The notes beneath the pieces were generated by a model, which saw nothing but the letters and a program-made list of their open reading frames with translations, had not been told where the DNA came from and ran no database searches. From the NCBI GenBank assembly GCA_028826165.1, contig JAPDFW010000133.1, positions 1 through 64,000 of the forward strand: a stretch of DNA of 64,000 bases, in the 5' to 3' direction. The position numbers and the translations under genes were made by a program. Position 1 is the stretch's first letter. Each line of letters begins with the position of its first letter. Source of the DNA: Anaeramoeba ignava (Eukaryota; Metamonada; Anaeramoebidae). Below, piece by piece: positions 54,647 to 64,000 of the stretch.

Positions 54647-56148
54647 ATGGAAATTTTTTGGGATTTAGAAACTTGTGATCTATTTCCTAACGTAAAAATA
54701 GTAGATTTAATTAATTCTATTTACATCTTCGCATTAGAATATGGGAATGTGAATAAGATACATGCATATTTTAATCAAAAAGAATTTTTCAAAAATCCAA
54801 TTTTTGAATTTCAAAAAATTCGAGATGATTTTTCAAAAATTGGAATTGAAATATCTCTCATTTTAGAAGAATTCTTTGCAAATATTTGTGAATTAGTATT
54901 AAATCATGAATTTGATAAAGCGTATTTATCTGATCAAATTCAATTAAAAATTATTTTAATTACTGGAAATCAAATAATTTTATTTAAATTACTTGAATTT
55001 CTCGAAAAACAAAATGTTTCGGTTATTTTAATTTGTCCTTTGAATAATGATTGGTTTCAAAAAAATTACAAAAAAATTTTGGGATTTAGATGTGTTCATG
55101 AATGTTTTAATTGGCCTCCTATTGAATTTCCACTTTTTATTCAACCAAAAAAATATTTTGATGAAATCCACTTCAAAATTGAAAATCTAAATGAAAATCA
55201 AAACCAAAATCTAAATCAAAATCAAAATCAAAATCTAAATCAAAATCTAAATCAAAATCTAAATGAAAATCAAAATCAAAACCAAAATCAAAATAAAAAT
55301 CAAAATCAAAATCAAAATCAAAATCAAAACCAAAATCAAAATCAAAATCAAAATGAAAATCAAAATAAAAATAAAAATAAAAATCAAAATCAAAATCAAA
55401 ATCAAAACCAAAATCAAAATCAAAATCAAAGAAAGAATTTAAATCAAAACCAAAATATAAATCAAAATCAAAACCAAAATATAAATCAAAATCAAAATCA
55501 AAATCAAAATCAAAATCAAATTGAAACTCAAAATCTAAATCTAAATCAAAATCAAAATCAAAATCAAAATCTAAATCTAAATCTAAATCAAAATCAAAAT
55601 CAAAATGAAAATCAAAATCAAAATCAAAATCAAAATCAAAATCAAAATCAAAATCAAAATCAAAATCAAAATCAAAATCAAAATCAAAATCAAAATCAAA
55701 ATCAAAATCAAAATCAAAATCAAAATCAAAATCAAAATCAAAATCAAAATATAAATCTAATTCAAAATCAAAATCAAAATCAAAATCAAAATCAAAATCA
55801 AAATCAAAATCAAAATCAAAATATAAATCAAAATCAAAATCAAAATGAAAATCAAACTGAAATTAAAATTGAAAATGAAAATAATATTCCATTTCAATTC
55901 TATAACTTATTTCAAAAATCTAGAGAAAAGGAGTATTCATTTCAATTTTCCAAATCAAATACAGAAAACGAAAAAACTCCAAAAATTCCTTATCAATTCA
56001 AAAAATTGATGAAAATTCTATTAGCATTTCAAACAGATAAAATCACGTTCAATGATTTAAAAAAAGTATTTTCCATTTATTATCCTTTTTTATCAATTGA
56101 ACTAAATAGATTTCTTCTTCTTGCTGAGGAACAAGGACTTGTTATACT
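54647..56148 (+). pseudogene. NYN-LOTUS RNA-binding protein, 5' part, interrupted by transposon copy 2
   Basis: The start MEIFWDLETCDLF resembles a NYN endonuclease-like domain (FWD-E-C motif; later ILITGNQIILFKLLEFLEKQNVSVILICP). Residues about 185-410 are an Asn/Gln run. After it comes a helical domain of OST-HTH/LOTUS type (IPYQFKKLMKILLAFQTDKI, LKKVFSIYYPFLSIELNRFLLLAEEQGLVIL). The frame then enters the transposon and continues for 16 more codons through its hairpin end. With the element and one ACT removed, reading continues in phase at 60128. NYN and LOTUS domains occur together in MARF1-type RNA regulators in animals; the role here is unknown. Confidence 0.75.
55190..55850 (+). repeat. 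(AATCAA)n coding microsatellite (Asn/Gln run)
   Basis: Nearly continuous AATCAA hexamers with AATCTA and AATGAA variants, in the middle of the NYN-LOTUS gene. It is the reverse complement of the TTTTGA hexamer that forms the intergenic array at 25.2-26.2 kb. Confidence 0.92.
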
Positions 56149-56165
56149 GGGCCTGTCCCAGGCCC
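56149..56165. repeat. hairpin terminus of transposon copy 2
   Basis: The sequence GGGCCTGTCCCAGGCCC is the reverse complement of the right end of copy 1 and has the same 7-bp perfect inverted repeat. Confidence 0.85.
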
Positions 56166-56280
56166 ATTTGCCAGAAAAAAAAAATAAAAAAAAATAATTA
56201 AACAATTTTTTAATTAATTTTTTTTAATTAATTTTTTTTTAATTAATTTTTTTTTAATTAATTTTTTTTTAATTAATTTT

Positions 56281-56329
<49 letters not shown>

Positions 56330-59300
56330 TCATTTCCAGAAAGTGGAATTTCTCTTTATTCCTTTTTTCAACAAATTTTCAAGTTGTCGAATTGAGATAA
56401 AATCTCTTTTTTTTTGACTCAAAGAAAATAATTTGAGAATTAAATATCTGAAACGATAAACAATATCCATTTCCAAGCAATTAGCCAGAAGATAAGGATT
56501 TAATCTCAGTTGAGAACAACCCCAACACATTAAAAGAACAAAAATCCCACAAGAATTTCCATCTCTCTGATTCCAATGATGCCAAATTTGTTTAATCACA
56601 AAATCCATATTTAAGTAATTTTTGATGAACTTTTGGAGATTTTTTGCAATTTGATAGGGAATTCGTGAAAAAAGCGTTGATTTACTGTTGAATATTAACA
56701 ATTCTCTTTGATTAAAATGTAGAAAAATCACCACATAATGCATATCATAATAGAAAATAAGAGGAATATATTGTTGTTCACTCACAGAGCATTTCAAGAA
56801 GAAATCTATCATCTTTTGGAATTCTCTATGACATTTCATCATATGATATGGAAACATGCTTTGATTTATCATAGCTTGTGCATATTGTTTCAAAATTGTC
56901 TTCTCTCTCGTGTGAAAATTTATCAAGAAATTTATCCAACATTCTTCAATAGGAATTTGTGGGATTTGCTTAAAATAGTCCAGAAACTTCCATAAAATGA
57001 CAGAAGAAAATAGATTTTGAGACCAAATCACAAAAAGCAAAACCCATAGTTGCGATCCCATGGTGAATTTATTATCAATTTCTTCTAAATTTGGAGGCAT
57101 ACCTTCTAAACATTCTATTAAGGGATTAAATTGAAGTTCAAAAAATTCAGGACCTTGATATAATTTTTCAGACAGAAAGAATTCCAGAGAATTCATTATA
57201 TCTGAAAAATCTAATAAGCCATGAAGGTCTATTCTGTACTCCCAATCTTCATTAATCCCAAGTTTTTCAAAATTTACAACTGGTGTTACTAAAGTCAACC
57301 CTCTGATCTCATTGAGCAAATTAGCTTTAGTAGGATCCTCTCGAGCTGAACCTTTACCGAAATTTCTCAATTCTCGAAAACCAAATTTGGGATAAGTTTT
57401 TTCAATTCTTTTGGATTCACTTACATTAGTGACTTCCCATTTTTGAGAGTAATCAAAGTTCGATTCTTTCTTCTCAATACTTGAAACCTCTTCTATTTCC
57501 ATAAATTTTCCTACAAAATCTTTTTTGGCAATCTCTGTGTTCTTTTCTTCCTCATTGATTCGATCATCCATCTCAAAAATGATTTTCTTTTCAATTTTCT
57601 CTTTTCTTTTCCCCACTTTTCTCCTCTTTAAACAGGAAATAAATCCATTATCAATTTTTATCATTGTTGTATTCTCATTATTTTGGTTTCTCTTTTGATT
57701 TCTCTTTTGATTTCTCTTTTGATTTCTCTTTTGATTTCTCTTTTGATTTCTATTTTGATTTCTCTTTTTATTTTCATTTTCATTTTCACTTTCACTTTCA
57801 TTTTGATTTTGATTTTGAATTTGATTTTGATTTTGATTTTGATTTTGATTTTGATTTTGATTTTCATTTTGATTTTCATTTTGATTTTCATTTTGATTTT
57901 GATTTTGATATTCATTTTCATTTTCATTTTGATATTCACTTTGATATTCATTTTGATATTCATTTTCAGTTTCATATTCACTTTGATATTCATTTTCATT
58001 TTCATTTTCATTTTCATATTCACTTTGATATTCATTTTCATTTTCATTTTCATTTTCATATTCACTTTGATATTCATTTTCATTTTCATTTTCAGTTTCA
58101 TATTCACTTTGATATTCATTTTCATTTTCACTTTGATATTCATTTTCATTTTCACTTTGATTTTCACTTTGATATTCATTTTCACTTTGATATTCATTTT
58201 CATTTTCACTTTGATATTCACTTTGATATTCATTTTGATATTCATATTCATTTTCATATTCACTTTGATATTCATTTTCATTTTCATTTTCATTTTCATT
58301 TTCATTTTCATTTTCACTTTGATTTTCATTTTGATTTTCATTTTCATTTTCATTTTCATTTTGATTTTCACTTTGATTTCTCTTTTTATTTCTCTTTTGA
58401 TTTCTATTTTGATTTCTCTTTTTATTTTCATTTTCATTTTCACTTTCACTTTCATTTTCATTTTGATTTTGATTTCTCTTTTGGTTTCTCCTTTGATTTC
58501 TCTTTTGATTTCTCTTTTGATTTCTCTTTTGATTTCTATTTTTCTCTTTTTCTTCTTTTTCCTTCTGTTTTCTGATTCTTTCCTCTTTTTTCCGCTTGTT
58601 AATTATTCTTCTCTTCTCTTGCTTAATTTCCACATTTTTCCATTCTTTTTCATCTCTAAATGTTTTTCGTAAAGATCCATTTCCTAATTTAAAATTATAT
58701 AAAAGTGCACACACTTCGATTACTTGAATATGAAATTGTTTCTTGAGTTGAACCTTTTTCCTTCAAAATTTTCCATTTTTCAAGATCGAGAAAACATTTT
58801 CGATAATACATCGATAGCGGTTTATATGAAAATTATATTTTTTATGGTTATTCTTTTTGTTTCTATACTCTCTTTTGGGTGTAATACAATATATAGCTGG
58901 AAATGCTTTATCTCCAAGAATTTTATGGGATTTCAATAGTTCAAGAAGTCCAGATTTTGTTGTTGCCTTGGAATCATGCATGCTCCCTTGGAATCCAGTT
59001 TTGAAAAATATGATTTTCCCCTTACTATTGCACACAACAATAGATTTGAGAGAAGAATGTCCTCTTTTGACAGAATGATATTTTTTTTCTTTCAAAAGAT
59101 TCCGAAATCTGGGATGATCTGTCCCATCGATTACCCCAACACAGTTGGGGATTTTTCTTGATTGCCATTTTCGAATTTCTCTTATCCTCTCTTCTCTTGT
59201 TAACCAGTGAATTTGGTTGTTGAGAATTTCTCTTAATAAAGGAATAATTTTTTTTAAATATCTTTCGACTGTACTCTTTCCAATTTTCCACATGGCTCCT

Positions 59301-59601
59301 AAGATGCGATAAGTGAGAGAATGCCTTAACCATGTTAATGTGAGTAATAATTTATTTGGAAGATCAAGGGAAGGAATTTGAGATGGAGAAGAAAGAAGAT
59401 TTTGGGAAGAAGTAGGATGCTCTTGTTGATAAATTTCAATTTTGGAAAGAATTTCTTCAAATTGTGAAAAAAAGACAATCCAGTCATATCGGGAGATAAG
59501 ATATGAGAATTTCTTATTTCTGAATATAGATCCCTTTTCTCTGAAGAACGAAAATCCAAATTTGGTATAACATTCTGAGAGAATTTATCATTTTGATTCA
59601 A
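56330..59601 (-). pseudogene. DDE transposase fused to Ulp1/C48-like protease, frameshifted (copy 2)
   Basis: The transposase half (59601-58763) matches copy 1 but is broken by one or more single-base changes near 59490, 59330 and 59170-59300. The catalytic part [30 protein letters not shown] and [11 protein letters not shown] is in one frame. A shift at 58765-58785 (one A fewer and one A more than copy 1) precedes the linker. The remaining 794-codon frame from about 58714 to 56330 runs unbroken from the end of the transposase through the Asn/Glu/Gln-rich linker into the Ulp1-like domain. It includes the junction that is broken in copy 1, which supports a single fusion protein. The protease is complete: HYVVIFL, IFNSKS and [12 protein letters not shown]. 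Only a few residues differ between copies, such as [10 protein letters not shown] in both and LLDFSDIMN here. Confidence 0.85.
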
Positions 59602-60127
59602 TTCTTGTAAAAGAGTTGCGTTTTTGTTTTAGAAAGAAAGAAGAAGAGCAAAGATTTAATAAATTTTGGATAACCTATATTTGGTGCCCCAAGTTTATCA
59701 AGAATTTCTTTTCGTTTGTCGATAAATTCTTATTTGAGGATGTTTTTCATTCGTTTTTGATTTCGTGTTGATTTCATATGAAAAAGCAAAAAAAAAATTT
59801 GTTGTTTGTAAAAGAAGAAAAATGAAAGAAAAATAAAAGAAAAATAAAAGAAAAATTAAAATAGAATAAATAAAGACAATTCTTTTTAGTTGGAAGATTT
59901 CAAGAAAAATTCTAAAAAACAAAAATAAAGTGAAGTTATGAGATCCTTTTGAATAGAAATGTTTTATAAAATTTAAAAAAGATTTTTTATTTATTTTTTT
60001 TTCTTGATTTTTTTCGAAATTTCTTTTTCGTTTCCTTCTCAAGACAATAATGTTAATTTTTGAATTTCATGTTGGATTGAAAGTTTATTTGATGATTAAA
60101 TTTTTTTGTCGACACCGGGACGAGCCC

Positions 60128-60300
60128 ACTTAATTTAAAAGAAAATACAATTCGTTTGTTTCCTGGGATTTTTGAACTTTCCCAAATTCAATTTGAACCA
60201 AAAAAAAATTGGGACAAAAAAGAAAAAATAATTCAAGACAAAAAAGAAAAAAAGATTTATAGAAATAAACTTCCAGAAAAAAATATCTTCAATCCACTTA
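60128..60300 (+). pseudogene. NYN-LOTUS gene, 3' part beyond transposon copy 2
   Basis: Starting after the duplicated ACT, the frame continues from the interrupted gene: NLKENTIRLFPGIFELSQI, QFEPKKNWDKKEKI, then LPEKNIFNPLIIHFF. No in-frame stop occurs before the FIP1 promoter-like T tract, and the formal stop lies at 60417, inside the FIP1 start region. The real terminus may therefore involve a further intron or a lost stop. The combined product before insertion would be about 550 to 560 residues up to this point. Confidence 0.6.
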
Positions 60301-60304
60301 TTAT

Positions 60305-60388
60305 TCATTTTTTCATTTTTTCATTTTTCATTTTTTCATTTTTCATTTTTCATTTTTTCATTTTTTCATTATTTATTTTTTTATTAAA
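60305..60388 (+). promoter_or_regulatory. T-rich CAT tract before FIP1 start
   Basis: A run of TTTTTTCATTTTTCATTTTTTC-like sequence with about ten CAT triplets, ending TTATTAAAATG. It is the most regular example of the tract seen before genes in this window. Confidence 0.45.
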
Positions 60389-63060
60389 ATGTCAACAAAT
60401 ATCGAAAATCAAAATCTAAATGAAAATCAAAATAAAAATGAAAATCAAAATAAAAATGAAAATCAAAATGAAAATTTAGAAATTTCTATTAATGAGGATA
60501 AATTAAATATTCCTCAACAAGATGATACTGATACTGATGATCTTTCTAGTGAAGATGAAAATATTACAATTATTTTACAACCCGAAAACTTACCTCGTGA
60601 ATCAACCCCAATTCAAACAAGTAAAGAATCAATTTTAAATATAAATATATTTTAAATTTATATTCATATTTAAGTTTATATTTAATTTTATATTTATATT
60701 TAAGTTTATATTTAAGTTTATATTTAATTTAAGTTTATATTTAAGTTTATATTCAATTTTATATTTATGTTTATATTTATATTTAATTTAAGTTTATATT
60801 TAAGTTTATATTTAATTTTATATTTAATTTTAATTATAATTTATATTTAAATTTATATTTATATTTATATTTATATTTATATTTATATTTAATTTAAGTT
60901 TATATTTATATTTATATTTAAATTTATGTTTATATTCAATTTTGTATTTAGAGTTTATATTTAAATTTGAGTTTATATTTATATTTGTATTTAGAGTTTA
61001 TATTTTAATTTATATTTATATTCAATTTTGTATTTAAGTTTATATTTATATTTATATTTATATTTATATTCAAAATTTATCAATTTTACTTGAAAAAATA
61101 ATAAAAGGAAAACTTGGACAACCTCGAGCGCATAAATCTATTTTTGAAATGAGAGGATTTATGAGAGCAGGAAGTTTAGCAGATCCAAATTATGTATTAA
61201 ATTGTTCTGGAAGACATCCAGATGATCCAACAAAATCAATATTTGAATTTGATATTGATAAAGCAGAAAAAAAACCCTGGTTAACTCCAGGTGTTGATTT
61301 AACTGATTATTTTAATTATGGATTTATTCCTGAAACTTGGAAAAAATATTGTCAAGAAAAAATTGAAGCAAAACAAAATAATCTTCATCAAAAACAAATT
61401 GAAGTTTTTGCAAAAACTGATAAAACAAAAGAAACAAAACCAAAAAAAATAAATGAACAATCTAATATTCCTTCAAATCCTCCTCGTTTCCAAGTTCCTC
61501 CAAATTGTAAAATATTCCAAAATTAAATCAAAATAAAAATTAATCAAAATAAAATTAAATCAAAATCAAAATTAAATCAAAATAAAATTTAATCAAAATA
61601 AAATTTAATCAAAATAAAATTAAATCAAAATAAAATTTAATCCAAAATAAAATTAAATCAAAATAAATTTAATCCAAAATTAAATTAAATCAAAATTAAA
61701 TTAAATCAAAATAAAATTAAATTAAAACAAAATTTAATCCAAAATAAAATTTAATCAAAATAAAATTTAATCAAAATAAAATTTAATCAAAATTAAATCT
61801 AAATTAAATCAAAATAAAATTTAATCAAAATTAAATTTAATCAAAATTTAATCCAAATAAAATTTAATCCAAAATAAAATTAAATCAAAATAAAATTTAA
61901 TCAAAATAAAATTTAATCAAAATTAAATCAAAATTAAATTAAATTAAAATTTAATCAAAATAAAATTAAATTAAAATTTAATCCAAAATAAAATTTAATC
62001 AAATTAAAATTAAATCAAAATAAAATTAAATCAAAATAAAATAAAATTAAATCAAAATAAAATTAAATCAAAATAAAATTAAATCAAAATAAAATTAAAT
62101 CAAAATTAATCAAAATAAAATTAAAATAAAATTTAATCCAAAATTAAATTAAATCAAAATAAAAATTTAATCAAATAAAAGCAAATGATTTTAATCCAAT
62201 GCCATTTCCTTTCCCCTTCCCTTTTATGTTACCTCCCAACTTGCATCCTCCTTCCTTGAAGACTACCTCTCAAAAACCAAGCAACGAAAAAGAAACAATA
62301 ACAAAAAATCAAGAAAATAAACAAAATAAAGATGATAATAAAGAAAATACAAATCAAGAAATCTCACAAAAACCAAAAACAGAAAATGATCCAAAAAATT
62401 CAGTTAATGATCCAAAAAATCAATTAAAAATTGAAACACATCCATTACAACCTCCATTCCTTCCTAATCAATTAAACCATATGTTCCCTCATCAAAATCG
62501 TAAATGCTTTATTCAGAATATTTTATCCTTTAAAATAAAATAACAACCTTTTGATTCATTTAAATTAATTTTTTCAAATCAATTTTTTATTTTAAAAAAA
62601 CTTAGCAATCCCTTTTAATTTTGGACCATTTCCACCATTTCCACAAATGAGACCTCCGAATTTCCCACAAAAACCAACAGAACAAGATCCAAGAAAGCGA
62701 AAATATGAGCCTCCACAAGCAAAATATAATCCACAAAACGAAAGTCAGTATCATAGTGATGGATCAAGAGGAAGATATGCTCATGAAAAACCAATAAATT
62801 TTGAACGAGAAGAAAATGAAAAGAAAGAAATAAACAGCAATCCTCATCATACATCTCGATATGATAATACTGAACGTTTTCAATCCTCAAATTATGATAA
62901 TAAAGACCGCAATCCAAGATCTCATTTTAGAGACAGAAAATATATTAATGAAAGAGAAAAATTTGATGAATTTAAAAGAAGAGATGATAGAGACCATTCG
63001 GGTCATCGCTCTTCTAATACTTCTTATCACAAAAATTATGAACCAAATAAAAATTTCTGA
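60389..63060 (+). CDS. FIP1-like polyadenylation factor, four exons
   Basis: Component of the cleavage and polyadenylation complex that tethers poly(A) polymerase and binds U-rich RNA. Inferred exons 60389-60620, 61108-61506, 62182-62499 and 62606-63060 join in phase to about 467 residues. Exon 1 is acidic and Asn/Gln-rich. Exon 2 holds the diagnostic FIP1 motif KKPWLTPGVDLTDYFNYGF, then PETWKKYCQ. Exon 3 starts with a Pro/Phe stretch (PMPFPFPFPFMLPP), as in other FIP1 proteins. Exon 4 ends with an Arg/Asp/Glu and Ser-rich tail (RDHSGHRSSN). Introns 1 and 2 are AT repeats (60.62-61.1 and 61.5-62.18 kb). FIP1's role in recognising U-rich RNA is worth noting in a genome with such T-rich 3' sequences. 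Confidence 0.88.
60621..61107. repeat. TTTATATTTA repeat in FIP1 intron 1
   Basis: TATTTA and TTTAAGTTTA hexamer/dodecamer variants between the GTAAAG donor and the AAAAG acceptor. Nothing else is seen. Confidence 0.85.
61507..62181. repeat. TTAAATCAAAATAAAA repeat in FIP1 intron 2
   Basis: Irregular units of AAATCAAAATAAAATT type, 12-16 bp, fill the intron between exons 2 and 3. The acceptor is AAAAG at 62181. Confidence 0.85.
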
Positions 63061-63079
63061 TTTAAATCAATTTAAAAAA

Positions 63080-64000
63080 AAATATGATTTTCTTTTCTTT
63101 TTTTTTTTTAAATTTTTTATAAGCAAAAAATAAATTAATTTTAAATTAAATAAAAAATAGAATTAATTCAAAATTAATTTTTAAAAAGAAATATTTATAA
63201 ATAATAAATTAAAATTAATTTAAAAATTAAAATAAAATTAATAAAAAATTTAAATTAAATTTTAATCAAAAAATAAATTAAATTTAAATTAAATAAAAAA
63301 TAGAATTAATTTAAAATTAATTTTTAAAAAGAAATATTTATAAATAATAAATTAAAATTAATTTAAAAATTGAAATAAAATTAATAAAAAATTTAAATTA
63401 AATTTTAATCAAAAAATAAATTAAATTTAAATTAAATAAAAAATAGAATTAATTTAAAATTAATTTTTAAAAAGAAATATTTATAAATAATAAATTAAAA
63501 TTAATTTAAAAATTGAAATAAAATTAATAAAAAATTTAAATTAAATTTTAATAAAAAATAAATTAAATTTTAAATTAAATAAAAAATAGAATTATTTCAA
63601 AATTAATTTTTAGAAAGAAATACTTATAAATAATAATTTAAAATTAATTTAAAAATTAAAATAAAATTAATAAAAAATTTAAATTAAATTTTAATCAAAA
63701 ATAAATTAATTTTAAATTTAAATAAAAAATAGAATTATTTCAAAATTAATTTTTAAAAAGAAATATTTATAAATAATAAATTAAAATTAATTTAAAAATT
63801 GAAATAAAATTAATAAAAATTTAATTTAAATTTTAATCAAAAATAAATTAATTTTAAATTAAATAAAAATAGAATTATTTCAAAATTAATTTTTAAAAAG
63901 AAATATTTATAAATAATAAATTAAAATTAATTTAAAAATTGAAATAAAATTAATAAAAATTTAAATTAAATTTTAATCAAAAATAAATTAAATTTAATTT
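63080..64000. repeat. AT-rich satellite, about 144-bp units, downstream of FIP1
   Basis: About six tandem units, each containing AAAAAGAAATATTTATAAATA. That marker falls near 63183, 63328, 63468, 63612, 63756 and 63894, so the period is close to 144 bp. The array runs to the window end. The unit sequence does not obviously match the satellite at 49.5-50.3 kb even though the period is about the same. No gene is seen. Confidence 0.85.

Larger units (their letters stand above)
56149..60127 (-). mobile_element. IS5/Harbinger-like DNA transposon, copy 2 (inverted)
   Basis: A 3979-bp element, nearly identical to copy 1 (4600-8682) but in opposite orientation. Its left end here is the hairpin terminus GGGCCTGTCCCAGGCCC and its right end is GGGACGAGCCC. 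The trinucleotide ACT flanks both sides (56146-56148 and 60128-60130). It splits a NYN-LOTUS gene. The near-identity to copy 1 argues for recent transposition. Confidence 0.93.

Noticed and set aside
1-64000. tRNA or rRNA genes
   Set aside because: I saw no cloverleaf-like or rRNA-like GC-richer stretch; short genes could have been missed by eye.

Overview
This is nuclear DNA from an extremely AT-rich unicellular eukaryote. The genes are split by short GT...AG introns, and the proteins are typical eukaryotic ones: importin-alpha, prefoldin 2, SMC5, NAA40, FIP1, casein kinase 1, HAP2 and actin-like proteins. TAA and TGA both serve as stops, so the standard code fits. Huge 6-bp and 12-bp repeat arrays in introns and spacers, together with a giant ankyrin/BTB protein written in Asn/Glu/Lys-rich style, remind me most of Anaeramoeba-type amoebae. 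That assignment is inference only.

Layout: 1-3.2 kb is a degenerate AT repeat plus weak, unrecognised coding stretches. A casein kinase 1 gene (minus strand, 3783-10435) is split by an intron that carries a 4.1-kb DNA transposon (4600-8682). Then come importin-alpha (minus, 10.6-12.8 kb) and prefoldin subunit 2 (plus, 12.9-15.1 kb), which share a short divergent spacer; the prefoldin gene has a 1.8-kb minisatellite intron. A five-exon gene at 15.3-18.5 kb (minus) looks like the gamete fusogen HAP2/GCS1. An ankyrin-BTB gene follows (19.0-25.2 kb), then two tandem divergent actin-like genes, each preceded by a copy of the BTB-gene tail (24.9-29.2 kb). Three tandem secreted, probably GPI-anchored beta-propeller paralogues occupy 29.3-36.5 kb; the third is frameshifted. 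NMN adenylyltransferase (37.8-38.6 kb), SMC5 (38.7-44.4 kb), a GC-richer coiled-coil protein (44.7-47.0 kb) and N-alpha-acetyltransferase NAA40 (47.5-48.3 kb) come next.

The right-hand third is shaped by transposons. At about 50.3-54.2 kb a transposon sits inside an AT-rich satellite of about 145 bp units. It encodes a DDE transposase joined to a USP-type deubiquitinase. At 54.6-60.3 kb a NYN-LOTUS gene is interrupted by a second, inverted copy of the 4-kb transposon (56149-60127). A FIP1 polyadenylation-factor gene (60.4-63.1 kb) and a second satellite of about 144 bp units close the window.

The most striking observation is that two different IS5/Harbinger-like transposases in one 64-kb window each carry a C-terminal peptidase that would remove ubiquitin-family modifiers (one Ulp1/C48-like, one USP/C19-like). 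In both, long low-complexity Asn/Glu/Gln-rich stretches lie between or within the domains. This suggests a recurring strategy in which the transposase strips ubiquitin or SUMO from itself or from chromatin. Several coding regions contain single-base homopolymer frameshifts; the sequence alone cannot say whether these are real decay or assembly errors.
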